A stretch of DNA of 64,000 bases from Burkholderiales bacterium (GCA_020853025.1 JADYZP010000062.1:50477-114476); one strand, 5' to 3'. Counted from the stretch's first letter, positions 1 to 12,995 are shown. Made by a program: numbers and translations. The notes: a model not told the origin generated them from the letters alone.

Positions 1-474
1 GCCGGCGATCGCCGGCGCGAAGTCATCGTCGCGCAGGAGATCCTGCAGACGATGGGATTGCGCTCGTTCACGCCACAGGTCACCGCCTGCCCCGGCTGCG
101 GCCGCACGACCAGCAGCTATTTCCAGGCGCTGGCGCAGCGCATCGAGTCCTACCTGCGCGCCGCGATGCCGGCGTGGCGCGAACGCTATCCCGGAGTCGA
201 GAACCTGCACGTGGCAGTGATGGGTTGCGTCGTCAATGGTCCGGGCGAGTCGAAGCTCGCCAACATCGGCATCTCGCTGCCCGGTACCGGCGAAACGCCG
301 GTGGCGCCGGTCTACGTCGATGGCGTGAAGACGGTGACGCTGAAAGGCGACCGCATCGCCGAGGAGTTCCAGGCGCTGGTCGACGACTACGTGCGTGCGA
401 CGTATGGCGACGGGACGCTTGCCGCGCATGCGAAGCCCGGGTTGAAAACGATCGCCGTCAAGGCCATCGCCTGA
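1..474 (+). CDS. ispG: 4-hydroxy-3-methylbut-2-enyl diphosphate synthase, C-terminal part
   Basis: IspG (GcpE) reduces methylerythritol cyclodiphosphate to HMBPP in the MEP isoprenoid pathway and uses a 4Fe-4S cluster. The frame is open from base 1, so the gene begins left of the window and only the last ~157 residues are seen. They contain the cluster-binding CPGCGR segment and the downstream [10 protein letters not shown] motif, both signatures of the C-terminal Fe-S domain. The track's ATG at 52 is internal. hisS follows 12 bp after the stop, the usual betaproteobacterial order. Confidence 0.95.
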   Translation, partial: AGDRRREVIVAQEILQTMGLRSFTPQVTACPGCGRTTSSYFQALAQRIESYLRAAMPAWRERYPGVENLHVAVMGCVVNGPGESKLANIGISLPGTGETPVAPVYVDGVKTVTLKGDRIAEEFQALVDDYVRATYGDGTLAAHAKPGLKTIAVKAIA

Positions 475-486
475 AGACGGCGCAGC

Positions 487-1767
487 ATGGCGTCCGCATT
501 GCAGGCCGTCCGCGGCATGAACGACGTGTTGCCCGACGAGGCGCAGCTCTGGGAGCGCTTCGAGGACAGCGCGCGCAGCGTGTTCACGCAATACGGCTAC
601 CGCAACATCCGGGTGCCGATCGTCGAGCCGACGGCGCTGTTCGTGCGCGGCATCGGGCAATACACAGACGTCGTCGAGCACGAGATGTATACGTTCGAGG
701 ACAAGCTGAACGGCGAGTCGCTGACGCTGCGCCCCGAGGCAACCGCCGGCATCGTGCGGGCGACGATCCAGCACAACCTGACTTACGAGCGGCCGCAGCG
801 CGTGTGGACCGCGGGTCCGATGTTCCGCCACGAGCGCCCGCAAAAAGGCCGTTACCGCCAGTTCCACCAGGTGGACGCCGAAGCGCTCGGCTTCGCCGGG
901 CCCGACGTCGACGCCGAGCAGATCGTGATGCTCGCGCGGCTGTGGAAGGCGCTCGGTTTGTCCGGCATCGATTTGCAGATCAATTCGATCGGCAACGCCG
1001 AAGAGCGACTCGCGCATCGTCGCGAGCTGATTGCGCACTTCGAGGGCAACGCCGACGTGCTCGACGTCGACGCGCGCCGGCGGCTGCACACCAATCCGCT
1101 GCGCATCCTCGACAGCAAGAATCCGGCGATGCAACCGATCATCGACGCGGCACCGAAGCTCGTCGACCGCATCGAAGACGCATCGCGCACGCATTTCGAA
1201 GGCCTGCAGACGCTGTTGTCCGAAGCCGGCATGCGCTTCGCCGTCAACCCCAGGCTGGTGCGCGGACTCGACTACTACAACCGCACGGTGTTCGAATGGG
1301 TCGTCACCGGCGATCTGCTCGGCGCGCAGGGCACGGTTGCCGGTGGCGGCCGCTACGACGGCCTCTTCGAAGTGCTGGGTGGCAAGCCGAATTTCGCCTG
1401 CGGCTTCGCGATCGGCGTCGAAAGAATGATTCTGCTGCTGGCGGCGCAGGACGCAAAGGGCAAGACGCAGTGCGATGCGCCGATCGCCTACGTCGTCCAC
1501 GACGGAGCGGCGGCCGGGCAGCTTGCGCGACGCGTCGGCGAACATCTGCGCGACTCGGGCATGGCAATCGTCGTCAATGCCGGCGGCGGCAGCTTCAAGT
1601 CGCAGATGAAGCGCGCCGACGCCAGCGGCGCGCGCTTTGCGCTGATCATCGGCGACGAGGAAGCGACGGCCGGCACGGTCGCCGTCAAGCCGCTGCGCGC
1701 GGGCGGCGTACAGGTCGCGGTACCGGCGGACGAACTGCCGGCGCGGCTGTCCGCCCTCGCAGAATGA
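487..1767 (+). CDS. hisS: Histidyl-tRNA synthetase
   Basis: Class II aminoacyl-tRNA synthetase that charges tRNA-His; cytoplasmic homodimer. The 426 residues match the usual bacterial length. Motif 2 is seen as [16 protein letters not shown] from about residue 113, the histidine-specific loop as [15 protein letters not shown] near residue 257, and the anticodon-binding domain fills the C-terminal third. The start ATG follows ispG by 12 bp, so the two are probably co-transcribed. hisZ, a paralogue of the catalytic core without tRNA charging, lies 7 kb downstream. Confidence 0.97.
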   Translation: MASALQAVRGMNDVLPDEAQLWERFEDSARSVFTQYGYRNIRVPIVEPTALFVRGIGQYTDVVEHEMYTFEDKLNGESLTLRPEATAGIVRATIQHNLTYERPQRVWTAGPMFRHERPQKGRYRQFHQVDAEALGFAGPDVDAEQIVMLARLWKALGLSGIDLQINSIGNAEERLAHRRELIAHFEGNADVLDVDARRRLHTNPLRILDSKNPAMQPIIDAAPKLVDRIEDASRTHFEGLQTLLSEAGMRFAVNPRLVRGLDYYNRTVFEWVVTGDLLGAQGTVAGGGRYDGLFEVLGGKPNFACGFAIGVERMILLLAAQDAKGKTQCDAPIAYVVHDGAAAGQLARRVGEHLRDSGMAIVVNAGGGSFKSQMKRADASGARFALIIGDEEATAGTVAVKPLRAGGVQVAVPADELPARLSALAE

Positions 1768-1804
1768 ATGCACATCGAACGCCGGGAACAGACAAGGACT
1801 GAAC

Positions 1805-2530
1805 ATGGCCGTATACGACCTGGAAGAACAGGACAAGCTGGACGACCTGAAGGCATGGTGGCAGCGCTGGGGGAATCTGGTGACGGCGGTTGTCGTCGCC
1901 GTCGCGCTGGTGGTGGTGGGCGTGCAGGGCTGGCGCTGGTGGACTGCCAGGCAGGCCGAGGAGGCAAGTGCGCTGTTCAATGGACTCGCACAGGCGGTGC
2001 GCGCCAACGACCTGCCGAAGGCCAAGGACGCGACCGCGCAGCTGGAAGACCGCTTCCCGCGCACCGGCTACGCGCCACGCGGCGCGCTGGTGCTCGCCAA
2101 GCTGCTCTACGACAGCGGCGACAGTGCAGGCGCGCGTGCGCAGCTGCAATGGGCAATCGATCGTGCGGACGAGATCGAGCTGAAGGAGATTGCGCGCTAT
2201 CGGATCGCCGGCCTGCTGCTCGACGACAAGCAATACGACGAGGCGCTCCGAGTGCTCGACGCCAAGCACGGTGAACCCTTCGCCGGACTGTATGCGGACC
2301 TGCGTGGCGATGCGCTGGCCGCCGCGGGCCGCACCGAAGACGCCCGCGGCGCCTACCAGGTCGCGCTGGCCAAGTTCGATTCGAAGTCGCAATACCGGAA
2401 TTTCGTGCAGGTGAAGCTCGATGCACTGGGCGGCGCGCCGGTGGGCGGTGGCAGCAGCGCCATCGCGATACCGACGCCGCCGGCCGCGGGCATGGCCGCG
2501 CCCGCGCAGCCCCCCGCTGCGAAGCAATGA
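1805..2530 (+). CDS. yfgM: YfgM-type membrane-anchored TPR protein
   Basis: A 241-residue protein of the YfgM family. The N-terminus MAVYDLEEQDKLDDLKAWW is followed by one transmembrane helix at about residues 27-45, then a periplasmic TPR-like helical region and a Pro/Ala-rich tail. In E. coli, YfgM associates with PpiD at the SecYEG translocon and helps outer-membrane protein biogenesis. It sits directly before bamB, and the bamB ATG overlaps its TGA, so the two are translationally coupled. The family assignment is firm; the function is inferred from E. coli. Confidence 0.88.
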   Translation: MAVYDLEEQDKLDDLKAWWQRWGNLVTAVVVAVALVVVGVQGWRWWTARQAEEASALFNGLAQAVRANDLPKAKDATAQLEDRFPRTGYAPRGALVLAKLLYDSGDSAGARAQLQWAIDRADEIELKEIARYRIAGLLLDDKQYDEALRVLDAKHGEPFAGLYADLRGDALAAAGRTEDARGAYQVALAKFDSKSQYRNFVQVKLDALGGAPVGGGSSAIAIPTPPAAGMAAPAQPPAAKQ

Positions 2531-3729
2531 TTCCGATGCGTCCGCTTTCCATGCGCTCCATGCACCTTTCGCGTCCGGCGCTGGCGGGGCTGCTGATCTT
2601 CACGCTGGCCGGCTGCCAGACAATCAACGAATACCTGCCGGTGCCCCCGGCATTTTCGCTGCGCTGGTTATGGAACAGCAAAAAGCCGGGGCCGCTGCCG
2701 GAGCTCAAGGCGTCGGCCACGGCGAGCGTCAACTGGCAGTCGCCGGTCGGCAAGGCGGTGCCGGGCTTCGCGCCCGTGGTGCTACCCGATGCGATCTATG
2801 CGGCCACCACCGACGGCAACCTGACACGCATCGATCCTGCCACCGGCCGCACGATCTGGAGTGTCAACGCGGGCGGCAAGCTGTCGGCGGGTGTGGGGGC
2901 GGACGACAACGTCGTCGTCGTCGGCACCGACAAGGGCAAGGTGCTGGCCTTCGACGGCAGCGGCAAGTCGAAGTGGACGGCGCAGGTATCCACCGAGGTC
3001 ATCGCACCACCGCAGGTGGCCGACGGCGTCGTCGCAGTATTCGTCGGCGATGGCAGCATCCACGCGCTGGACGCGGCCGACGGCAGTACGAAATGGGTCA
3101 ACCAGCGAACCGCGCCTCCTCTCACCGTGCGCAACTACGCCGGTGGCGTGACGTCGCGCGGCGGACTATTCGCCGGCACTCCGGGCGGCCGCCTGCTGGC
3201 GATCGATCTGAAGACCGGCATCGTCGGCTGGGACGCAACCGTCGCCAGCCCCAAGGGAGCGACCGAACTCGAACGCATCGCCGACGTGACGTCGCAGCCC
3301 TTGATCGACCAGCAGCAGGCCTGCGCGGTGGCCTACCAGGGTCGGCTCGCCTGCTTCGAGGTTATTCGCGGCACGCTCAACTGGTCGCGCGAGGTATCGA
3401 GCCTGCACGGCCTGGCGGGTGACGGAAAGAACATCTACGTCACCGACGCCAAGGGCGCCGTGCTGGCGCTCGACCGCTCGACCGGCGCGACCGTCTGGAA
3501 GCAGGACTTGCTGGCGCAGCGCCGGATCGGCGGTCCCCAGCTCGTCGGTGAACTGGTCGGTGTCGTCGACAGCGAGGGCTACCTGCACCTCATGTCGCCG
3601 GTCAACGGCGCCTACGTCGGTCGCATGGCGACCGATGGCACCGCTGCCACGTCACAGCCGGTACCCTTCGGCGGTAGCGCATTGTGGCAATCGGCCGGCG
3701 GCACGCTGTATTCGGTGACTGCGAAATAG
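2527..3729 (+). CDS. bamB: Outer membrane protein assembly factor BamB (lipoprotein)
   Basis: BamB is the beta-propeller lipoprotein of the BAM complex, which inserts beta-barrel proteins in the outer membrane. The 400-residue product has a hydrophobic leader ending in a lipobox (TLAGC, Cys near residue 30), then repeated PQQ-like WD-type blades, for example ATGRTIWSV, DGSTKWVNQ and STGATVWKQ. The ATG overlaps the yfgM stop (ATGA). In-frame ATGs a few codons later could also serve as starts, because the leader is long before the hydrophobic core. The yfgM-bamB-der order is conserved in proteobacteria. Confidence 0.95.
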   Translation: MIPMRPLSMRSMHLSRPALAGLLIFTLAGCQTINEYLPVPPAFSLRWLWNSKKPGPLPELKASATASVNWQSPVGKAVPGFAPVVLPDAIYAATTDGNLTRIDPATGRTIWSVNAGGKLSAGVGADDNVVVVGTDKGKVLAFDGSGKSKWTAQVSTEVIAPPQVADGVVAVFVGDGSIHALDAADGSTKWVNQRTAPPLTVRNYAGGVTSRGGLFAGTPGGRLLAIDLKTGIVGWDATVASPKGATELERIADVTSQPLIDQQQACAVAYQGRLACFEVIRGTLNWSREVSSLHGLAGDGKNIYVTDAKGAVLALDRSTGATVWKQDLLAQRRIGGPQLVGELVGVVDSEGYLHLMSPVNGAYVGRMATDGTAATSQPVPFGGSALWQSAGGTLYSVTAK

Positions 3730-3747
3730 ACCGTCGATGCGAAGCCG

Positions 3748-5115
3748 ATGCTGCCTACGGTAGTGCTGGTCGGTCGGCCGAACGTCGGCAAGTCGACGCT
3801 GTTCAATCGACTGACGAAGACGCGCGACGCGCTGGTCGCCGATTTTCCCGGCCTCACGCGCGACCGTCACTACGGTCGTGCGCGGCTGGGCGAGCAATCC
3901 TACTTTGTCGTCGATACCGGCGGTTTCGAGCCCAAGGCAACGTCCGGCATCCTGCATGCGATGGCACGGCAGACCCGACAGGCGATTGCCGAGTCCGACA
4001 TCGTCGTCTTCATCGTCGACGGCCGGCAGGGCCTGACGCCACAGGACGCGACGATCGCGGATCTGCTGCGCCGGTCGGGGCGTCCGGTGGTGCTTGCCGT
4101 CAACAAGGCGGAAGGGCAGCTGCCGGAGCGCGTGGTGGCCGAGTTCCACGAGCTGGGCCTGGCGAGTCCCATCGCGATCTCCGCCGCCCACGGCGAGAAC
4201 GTGCGACCGATGATCGAGCACGCGCTGCAACGGATCGGCGTGCGCGAAGCGGACGACGAAACGCCGCGCGCAGTGCCGCAGGATTCCGAGCGGCCGGACA
4301 CGATCCGTGTGGCGATCGTCGGCCGACCCAACGTCGGCAAGTCCACGCTGGTCAACAGCATACTCGGCGAGGAGCGTGTCATCGTCTTCGACGAGCCGGG
4401 CACGACGCGCGACGCCATCCATCTCGATTTCGAGCGCGGCGGCCAGAAGTTCACGCTGATCGATACCGCTGGCATCCGGCGTCGCGGCAAGGTATTCGAA
4501 GCGATCGAGAAGTTTTCGGTGATCAAGACGCTGCAGGCGATCGAGAGTGCAAACGTCGTCGTGCTGCTGCTCGATGCCGAGCAGGCGATCACCGAGCAGG
4601 ACGCGCATCTGGCCGGCCATATCCTGGAGGCCGGGCGCGCGGTCGTCGTCGCCATCAACAAATGGGATGCCGCAGGCCCTGACCGGCGCGAGCAGGCCAA
4701 ACGCGACTTCGAGCGCAAGATGGGCTTTCTCTCCTTCGCCAGCCACCATTTCATCTCGGCGCGGGAAGGCAAAGGGGTGCCGGCGGTGCTGGCCTCGGTG
4801 CGCGAAGCCTTCAGCGCGGCGATGATCAAGCTGCCGACGCCGCGCCTGACCCGCACGCTGCAGCAGGCGGTCGAGCGGCAACAGCCGCCGCGCGCCGGAC
4901 GGGTTCGCCCCAAGCTTCGCTACGCCCACCAGGGCGGCGTCAATCCGCCGCTGATCATCGTCCACGGCACCGCACTGCGCCACGTGCCGGATGCGTACCG
5001 CCGCTACCTGGAACATTTCTTCAGCGATGCGTTCCAACTGCGGGGCACACCCCTTAGGATACAATTCAAGGCCGGCATCAACCCGTTCGCGGATCCCCCC
5101 GCACGGCGTCGCTAG
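3748..5115 (+). CDS. der: Ribosome biogenesis GTPase Der (EngA)
   Basis: Essential double-GTPase that acts in 50S subunit assembly. Two tandem G domains are visible: the first P-loop GRPNVGKST at about residues 9-17 and the second at about 192-200. Each has a downstream DTAG/DTGG switch and an NK(A/W)D specificity motif (VNKAEG in domain 1, INKWDA in domain 2). A KH-like C-terminal domain follows and ends in a basic tail. The 455-residue length is normal. It starts 18 bp after bamB, so it is probably in the same transcription unit. Confidence 0.96.
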   Translation: MLPTVVLVGRPNVGKSTLFNRLTKTRDALVADFPGLTRDRHYGRARLGEQSYFVVDTGGFEPKATSGILHAMARQTRQAIAESDIVVFIVDGRQGLTPQDATIADLLRRSGRPVVLAVNKAEGQLPERVVAEFHELGLASPIAISAAHGENVRPMIEHALQRIGVREADDETPRAVPQDSERPDTIRVAIVGRPNVGKSTLVNSILGEERVIVFDEPGTTRDAIHLDFERGGQKFTLIDTAGIRRRGKVFEAIEKFSVIKTLQAIESANVVVLLLDAEQAITEQDAHLAGHILEAGRAVVVAINKWDAAGPDRREQAKRDFERKMGFLSFASHHFISAREGKGVPAVLASVREAFSAAMIKLPTPRLTRTLQQAVERQQPPRAGRVRPKLRYAHQGGVNPPLIIVHGTALRHVPDAYRRYLEHFFSDAFQLRGTPLRIQFKAGINPFADPPARRR

Positions 5116-5200
5116 GGGTCCGGCATGCCCGGCTTTGCGCACGACGCCGCCGCAACCGGCCGTGGGCGTTCAATCGAATGCAACAACAGCGGAGCTCAAC

Positions 5201-5449
5201 ATGAGCAACAAAGGGCAAATGCTACAAGACCCGTTCCTGAATACGCTGCGTAAGGAACACATCCAGGTATCGATCTACCTGGTGAACGGCATCAAGCTCC
5301 AGGGCCAGATCGAATCCTTCGACCAGTACGTCGTTCTGCTCAAGAACACGGTTACCCAGATGGTGTACAAGCACGCGATGTCCACGGTCGTCCCCGCACG
5401 GCCGGTAGCGATGCCGCACCACGCTCCCAATCACGACGCCGAAAGCTGA
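5201..5449 (+). CDS. hfq: RNA chaperone Hfq
   Basis: Hexameric Sm-like protein that pairs small RNAs with mRNAs. The real protein is 82 residues starting [14 protein letters not shown]; the track's longer ORF from 4991 adds a shadow N-terminus. The Sm1 region contains [12 protein letters not shown], and the Sm2 motif is [10 protein letters not shown]. The C-terminal tail is short and His-rich. The upstream stretch GCGGAGCTC supplies a Shine-Dalgarno. The order der-hfq-hflX is the common proteobacterial arrangement. Confidence 0.97.
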   Translation: MSNKGQMLQDPFLNTLRKEHIQVSIYLVNGIKLQGQIESFDQYVVLLKNTVTQMVYKHAMSTVVPARPVAMPHHAPNHDAES

Positions 5450-5550
5450 CAGGCGTCACCCGCAGCACGGGTGGACCGGCGCGCCAGCCGCAGCCGGCGG
5501 ACGCTTTTGCGCCGCGCTCCGGCGGTCAACACGCGTCGCGCGCCAGGCCG

Positions 5551-6714
5551 ATGTTTGAACGGCCGACCGGAGGCGATCGCGCGCTGCTGGTCGAACTGGA
5601 TTTCGGCGCCGGCGATCTCCAGCATCGGCTGGCCGAACTCACTGCACTGGCCGAGTCCGCCGGCGCGCAGGTCGTCGGCACGCTGACCGGCCGCCGCGCG
5701 CGGCCCGATGCCGCGTTCTTCGCCGGCCGCGGCAAGGTCGACGAAATCGCTGCACTCCGGCGCGAGACCGCTGCGGAACTGGTCATCTTCGATCACATGC
5801 TGTCGGGCGTGCAGCAGCGCAACCTCGAGCAAAAACTCGAATGTCGGGTGGTGGACCGTGCGAGCCTCATCCTCGACATCTTTGCGCTGCGCGCGCGCAG
5901 CGCGGAGGGAAAGCTGCAGGTGGAACTCGCGCAGCTCGCCCACCTCGCCACCCGCCTTGCCGGCGGCTGGACGCACCTCGAGCGGCAGACGGGCGGCATT
6001 GGATTGCGCGGCCCCGGCGAGACCCAGCTCGAGACCGATCGCCGCCTGATCGGACAACGCGTCAAGCTGTTGCGCACGCGGATTGCGCGTGTGGCAAGGA
6101 GCCGCGCCGTACAAAGCCGGACCCGGCGGCGCGCCGACGTGCGCACCGTCGCGCTGGTCGGCTACACGAACGCCGGAAAGTCGACGCTGTTCAACCGCAT
6201 GACCGGCGCCCGAGCCTTCGTCGCAGATCAGCTGTTTGCAACGCTCGATACGACGCTGCGAAAAATGCACGTTCCCGGCGGCGCGCCGATGGTGCTCTCC
6301 GATACCGTCGGCTTCATCCGCGACCTGCCGCACGATCTCGTCGCCGCGGTCCGCTCGACGCTGCACGAGGCAGCAGAGGCAGATCTCATCATGCATGTGA
6401 TCGACGCTTCGTCACCGGAGCGCGATGAGCAGGTGGCAGCCGTCGATGCGGTGCTGGCCGAAATCCGCGCCGCCGAAGTGCCGCAGATTCGCGTGCTGAA
6501 CAAGATCGACCTTGCCGAACATCGCCTCGCACCGGGCGTCGAGCATGATGGCTGTGGTAACATTTCAACCGTTCGCGTCAGTGCGCTGACGGGTGCCGGT
6601 TGCGCGGATTTGCGATATGCGCTTGCGCTGCGTTTTCCGGCCACGGACGGCACGATGCCGGCGCCGCCCGAGCGCAGCCACAATGACCAGGAGGCGACGC
6701 CTCGTTGCGCTTGA
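5551..6714 (+). CDS. hflX: Ribosome-associated GTPase HflX
   Basis: GTPase that binds 50S subunits and splits or rescues stalled ribosomes under stress. The 387-residue protein has the N-terminal HflX domain with a GRGKVDEI segment, then the G domain with P-loop [14 protein letters not shown] at about residue 204, DTVGFI switch II, and NKIDLAEH as the G4 motif. Between the domains is the glycine-rich [14 protein letters not shown] linker typical of the family. It follows hfq and precedes hflK, as in the E. coli hfq-hflX-hflKC operon. Confidence 0.96.
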   Translation: MFERPTGGDRALLVELDFGAGDLQHRLAELTALAESAGAQVVGTLTGRRARPDAAFFAGRGKVDEIAALRRETAAELVIFDHMLSGVQQRNLEQKLECRVVDRASLILDIFALRARSAEGKLQVELAQLAHLATRLAGGWTHLERQTGGIGLRGPGETQLETDRRLIGQRVKLLRTRIARVARSRAVQSRTRRRADVRTVALVGYTNAGKSTLFNRMTGARAFVADQLFATLDTTLRKMHVPGGAPMVLSDTVGFIRDLPHDLVAAVRSTLHEAAEADLIMHVIDASSPERDEQVAAVDAVLAEIRAAEVPQIRVLNKIDLAEHRLAPGVEHDGCGNISTVRVSALTGAGCADLRYALALRFPATDGTMPAPPERSHNDQEATPRCA

Positions 6715-6771
6715 GTAGCCCGGCATCGCCCCCACCATTGCTTCTGTCACCCTAAATTTCCCAGTCCTCCG

Positions 6772-7950
6772 ATGTCGCTCAACGATCCCCAATGGGGCAA
6801 GCGCGGGAACAGCAGCGGCCCGCCCGACCTCGACGAAATCTGGCGCAACGTCAATCGCCGGTTGAGCGAGCTATTGAACAGGCGTGGCGGCAGCGATGGC
6901 GGCGACGGCGGAGGTCCGCCTGGTCGCGGCATCGCGCTCGGCGGCGCCGGACTGCTGGTGGCGCTGGTGCTGGTCGTCTGGCTGGCGTCGGGCTTCTACA
7001 TCGTCGACGAAGGGCGCCGGGGCGTGGTCACCCGCTTCGGCAAGTTCACCGAGACCACGCAGCCGGGCCCGCGCTGGCACCTGCCGTTCCCGGTCGAGGC
7101 CGTGGAGATGGTCGACTTCTCCCAGGTGCGAACCGTCGAAATCGGCTATCGCAATTCCACGGCGAACCGCAACGCCAAGGAAGCGACGATGCTGACCGAG
7201 GACGAGAACATCATCGACATCATGTTCGCGGTCCAATACAACCTGAACAGCGCCGAAGCCTTCGTCTTCAACAATCGCCGGCCGGAGGAAATCGTCAAGT
7301 TCGTCGCCGAATCCGGAATCCGCGAGGTCGTCGGCAACGCCAAGATGGACTTCGTGCTCTACGAAGGTCGCGAGCAGATCGCCGAGCAGACCCGCGAACT
7401 GATGCAAAAGGCGATGGATCGCTACAAGACGGGCGTGTTCGTCCAGAAGGTGACGCTGCAGAACGTGCAGCCGCCCGACAAGGTGCAGGCGGCCTTCGAC
7501 GACGCGGTCAAGGCAGCGCAGGATCGGGTGCGCCTGATCAACGAAGGGCAGGCCTACGCCAACGGCGTCGTGCCGCGTGCCCGAGGCATGGCGTCGCGTC
7601 TGCTCGAGGAGGCGAACGGCTACAACACCGAAGTCACGCAACGCGCGGAGGGCGATGCGTCGCGCTTCAAGTCGGTGCTCTCCGAATATGCGAAGGCGCC
7701 CGGCGTCACCCGCGACCGCCTGTACCTCGACATGATGCAATCGGTGCTCGGCAATTCGAGCAAGATGCTGATCGACCAGAAGAACGGCGGCAATCTTCTC
7801 TATCTGCCGCTCGAGAAGCTGATGCAGCAAAGTGCGGCCGCGGTGGCGCCGGATGACGGCGCACCGCCGCGTGTCGTCACGGCACCGCCGCCCGAGCCCG
7901 CGGTCGATCCCACACGATCGCGCGAGAGCCTGCGCAGCCGTGAGCGCTAG
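6772..7950 (+). CDS. hflK: FtsH protease modulator HflK
   Basis: Inner-membrane SPFH/prohibitin-family protein. HflK and HflC form a cage around the FtsH protease and limit its access to membrane substrates. The 392-residue protein has a Gly-rich cytosolic N-terminus with DDLDEIWRN-like sequence, one transmembrane helix at about residues 55-77, the PHB domain beginning YIVDEGRRGVVTRFGKF, a coiled-coil region and a Pro/Ala-rich tail. hflC begins 12 bp downstream. Its protease partner FtsH lies at the far right end of this window. Confidence 0.95.
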   Translation: MSLNDPQWGKRGNSSGPPDLDEIWRNVNRRLSELLNRRGGSDGGDGGGPPGRGIALGGAGLLVALVLVVWLASGFYIVDEGRRGVVTRFGKFTETTQPGPRWHLPFPVEAVEMVDFSQVRTVEIGYRNSTANRNAKEATMLTEDENIIDIMFAVQYNLNSAEAFVFNNRRPEEIVKFVAESGIREVVGNAKMDFVLYEGREQIAEQTRELMQKAMDRYKTGVFVQKVTLQNVQPPDKVQAAFDDAVKAAQDRVRLINEGQAYANGVVPRARGMASRLLEEANGYNTEVTQRAEGDASRFKSVLSEYAKAPGVTRDRLYLDMMQSVLGNSSKMLIDQKNGGNLLYLPLEKLMQQSAAAVAPDDGAPPRVVTAPPPEPAVDPTRSRESLRSRER

Positions 7951-7962
7951 GGGAATGCACGC

Positions 7963-8856
7963 ATGAAGCTGACGGTACCCATTCTCGCGCTGATCGTCGC
8001 GCTGCTGCTGGTCGCGTCGCAGGCGATCTACACGGTCGACCAGACGAAGTACGCGATCAAATTCCAGCTGGGCGAGATCATCGAGGTCAACGACAAGGCC
8101 GGCCTCTATTTCAAGATTCCATTGGCGCACAACGTCCGCTATTTCGACCGCCGCAACCTGACGCTCGAAAATGCCGATGTCGACCGCGTCGTGACGTCGG
8201 AGAAAACTCCGCTGGAGGTCGATTTCGTCGTGCTCTGGCGAATCGTCGACGTGCGACAGTACTACGTCGCCGTGCAGGGCGATGAGGAGGCCGCACGGCG
8301 GCGGCTGTCGCAGACGGTGCGTTCGAACCTCGCCGAGGAATTCAACAAGGTGACGATGCACGAGGCGATCTCCACCGGTCGCGACCACCTCGTCAACCAG
8401 ACGATCCAGAAGGCGTCGCAGGACGCGAAGCTCATCGGCGTCGAAGTCGTCGATGTGCGGCTGCGCCGGCTGGCGCTGCCCGGCGACGTCACCGGCCCCG
8501 TTTACGCACGGATGGAGTCGGAGCGCAGGCGCGTCGCCAACGAGCTGCGTTCGCTCGGTGCGGCCGAAGCCGAGAAAATCCGCGCCGATGCGGACCGCCA
8601 GCGCCAGGTGACGCTCGCCGACGCGTATCGCCAGGCGCAGAAGATCAAGGGTGAGGGCGACGGCAAGGCATCGGCGATCTACGCGCAGGCCTACGGGCAG
8701 AACCCCGATTTCTACGCGTTCTACCGCAGCCTCGAGGCCTACAAGGCGACCTTCCACAGCCGGAGCGACCTCCTGGTGCTCGATCCTTCCGGAGAGTTCT
8801 TCAAGTACTTCAAGCAGTCGGGGTCCGGCCGCGGCGATCGCGCGCCGGCGAAGTAG
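7963..8856 (+). CDS. hflC: FtsH protease modulator HflC
   Basis: Partner of HflK in the FtsH-regulating membrane complex. At 297 residues it has a short N-terminal membrane anchor (about residues 5-22), then the PHB domain starting near TVDQTKYAIKFQLGE and an Ala/Glu/Arg-rich coiled coil (EAEKIRADADRQRQ). Length and architecture match E. coli HflC. It is translated from an ATG 12 bp after hflK, clearly in one operon. Confidence 0.95.
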   Translation: MKLTVPILALIVALLLVASQAIYTVDQTKYAIKFQLGEIIEVNDKAGLYFKIPLAHNVRYFDRRNLTLENADVDRVVTSEKTPLEVDFVVLWRIVDVRQYYVAVQGDEEAARRRLSQTVRSNLAEEFNKVTMHEAISTGRDHLVNQTIQKASQDAKLIGVEVVDVRLRRLALPGDVTGPVYARMESERRRVANELRSLGAAEAEKIRADADRQRQVTLADAYRQAQKIKGEGDGKASAIYAQAYGQNPDFYAFYRSLEAYKATFHSRSDLLVLDPSGEFFKYFKQSGSGRGDRAPAK

Positions 8857-8947
8857 CCGTCGCAGGGTGCGCTGCGCCATGACGCCGGGTGTGGAGCGGT
8901 TCGCGTCGCCTGACACACCCATCCGCCAGCACTGAATTGGAAACAGC

Positions 8948-9128
8948 GTGGATTCACTGTGGGTGGCATTTGCCATGCTGCTGATCATCGAGGGCATCCT
9001 TCCGCTCGTCGCCCCCGGCTTCTGGCGCGACACCTTTCGCAGAATCATCGAGCTGTCGGATGGACAGCTGCGCTTCGTCGGCCTCGTCTCTGTCGCCACG
9101 GGCGTGATCTGCCTGCTGCTGCTGCAAC

Positions 9129-9136
<8 letters not shown>
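8948..9136 (+). CDS. Small inner-membrane protein, DUF2065 (YjeT-like)
   Basis: A 62-residue protein that is almost entirely two hydrophobic helices: WVAFAMLLIIEGILPLVAP, and FVGLVSVATGVICLLLLQ near the C-terminus, separated by an amphipathic turn. This is the DUF2065/YjeT family, which is habitually found after hflC. No biochemical role is established. It starts with GTG at 8948, and its last bases overlap the hisZ start, suggesting translational coupling. Confidence 0.85.
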
Positions 9137-11578
<2,442 letters not shown>

Positions 11579-11601
11579 ACCGCACGTACAGCGCCAACAA
11601 C

Positions 11602-12117
11602 ATGAACCTCATCGTCAGCTGGGACGAATACAACGTGCTGGTCGAGCGCCTGGCGCAGAACGTCCACGAATCAAGTTACGAGTTCAACCAGATCATCTGC
11701 GTCGCGCGCGGCGGTCTGCGCGTCGGCGACGTGTTGTCACGGATCTACGCGCAGCCGCTCGCGATCTTGTCGACGCACTCGTACACCGCCGACGGCGGAA
11801 CGATCAGGGGCGAACTCGTCATCGCCGAGCACATGACGATGACCCAGCCACGATTGGGCGAGGACGTGCTGCTGGTCGACGACATGGTGGACTCCGGCCA
11901 TACGCTGGCGGCGGTGCATCGGGAACTCCCCCGGCGCTTCCCGCACATCACGCAAATCAGGACTGCGGTGCTGTGGTGGAAGGCATGCTCGACCTTCAAG
12001 CCCGACTACTATGCCGAATACCTTCCGGACAACCCGTGGATCCACCAGCCCTTCGAGGTCTACGACGACATGACTCCGCAAGGTCTAAAGACCCGGCTCG
12101 CCACCGGATCGCGCTAA
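11602..12117 (+). CDS. Purine-type phosphoribosyltransferase
   Basis: A 171-residue type I phosphoribosyltransferase. The PRPP-binding loop is VLLVDDMVDSGHT at about residue 91, with an upstream ARGGLRVGDVLSR segment as in xanthine/hypoxanthine salvage enzymes. The sequence starts MNLIVSWDEYNVLVERLA at 11602; no convincing Shine-Dalgarno precedes it, and the track's 11206 start overlaps purA. Its position directly after purA supports purine salvage, but the base specificity cannot be read from sequence alone. Its stop overlaps the convergent gene at 12114. Confidence 0.85.
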   Translation: MNLIVSWDEYNVLVERLAQNVHESSYEFNQIICVARGGLRVGDVLSRIYAQPLAILSTHSYTADGGTIRGELVIAEHMTMTQPRLGEDVLLVDDMVDSGHTLAAVHRELPRRFPHITQIRTAVLWWKACSTFKPDYYAEYLPDNPWIHQPFEVYDDMTPQGLKTRLATGSR

Positions 12118-12761
12118 GCGCGCTTTCGCGCGGCCTTCTTCGCCGGCTTGCGCGCAGAGGCTTTTTTCGCAGGCGGGTTCACCGCCTTGGCCGCCGAACG
12201 GCGCAGCGTCGTGCCTGCTTTCTTCGACGCCTTTTTCACCTTCGCGGCACGCTTGCCGACTGCCGTCGATGCCTTCGCCACACGTTTTCTGGCCGCAGTT
12301 TTCACTGCTGCCGCCTTGCGCGCAGCGGTCTTCCCGGCAGCGCCAGACTTGCGCTTGACCGCCGCCTTCTTCACTCCCACCGCCCGCTTGACACGGCCGG
12401 CGACCTTCTCCGCACCTGCTTTCGCCGCCTCGGTTTGGCGCTTGACCGCGCGCGCGGCGCGGCCGGCGGCTTTCTCAGCGTCCGCTTTCGCCGCCTTCGC
12501 CCTGCGCTTGACGCTGCGCTCGGCCTTGCCGTAGGCCTTCTTGGCATCCGCTTCGACGGTCCTGGCGCGACGCTCGATGCTCGTCCGCGTCGCCCTCGCC
12601 TTCTTCGCCATGCTCGCCGTCGCGCGTTGTGTCTCGAGTTTGGCGTCGGTGGCCACCTCCTTGGCTTTTTTCGCGATCGAGGCGCCGACTTTCTGCGCCT
12701 TCTCGCTCGCCGCGTCCATTGCGTCACCGATCCTGGTCAGCAGTCCCTTTGGCTTGCTCAT
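12114..12761 (-). CDS. Histone H1-like Lys/Ala-rich protein
   Basis: A 215-residue, extremely basic low-complexity protein. It starts MSKPKGLLTRIGDAMDAA, and the rest is repeated short blocks of Ala, Lys and Arg (KKAKEVATDAKLE, AAKADAEKAAGRAA, KKASARKPAKKAARKRA). Such proteins resemble bacterial histone H1-like (Hc1/AlgP-type) DNA-compaction proteins. The N-terminal half has heptad-like AKKA periodicity suggestive of long helices. Nucleoid or RNA binding is an inference from composition. The stop overlaps the end of the convergent phosphoribosyltransferase gene by 4 bp. Confidence 0.75.
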   Translation of the reverse strand: MSKPKGLLTRIGDAMDAASEKAQKVGASIAKKAKEVATDAKLETQRATASMAKKARATRTSIERRARTVEADAKKAYGKAERSVKRRAKAAKADAEKAAGRAARAVKRQTEAAKAGAEKVAGRVKRAVGVKKAAVKRKSGAAGKTAARKAAAVKTAARKRVAKASTAVGKRAAKVKKASKKAGTTLRRSAAKAVNPPAKKASARKPAKKAARKRA

Positions 12762-12995
12762 CGTCGATCTCCTGTCGGGTGGTGCCGGACCCGTGGCCGA
12801 TGCGCGGCGGCTCTCTCGTCCTCACGTGCCTTCGCCCTCACCTCGCGCGTTGTCGTGGCGTGCACACCCCGAGCATAACAAGGAACGCGGCGGCGACAAA
12901 CGCTTCCGTCGCCGCCGTCCCTGCGCTACCGTGTGCGTGGAACAGGGCTGCCCCGAGCCGTGGCGAACCATGCAATCCTTCCGATGAGGCAAACG

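Noticed and set aside
5457-5473. Terminator after hfq
   Set aside because: Only a 6-bp CACCCG/CGGGTG stem with no T tract, and hflX follows on the same strand.
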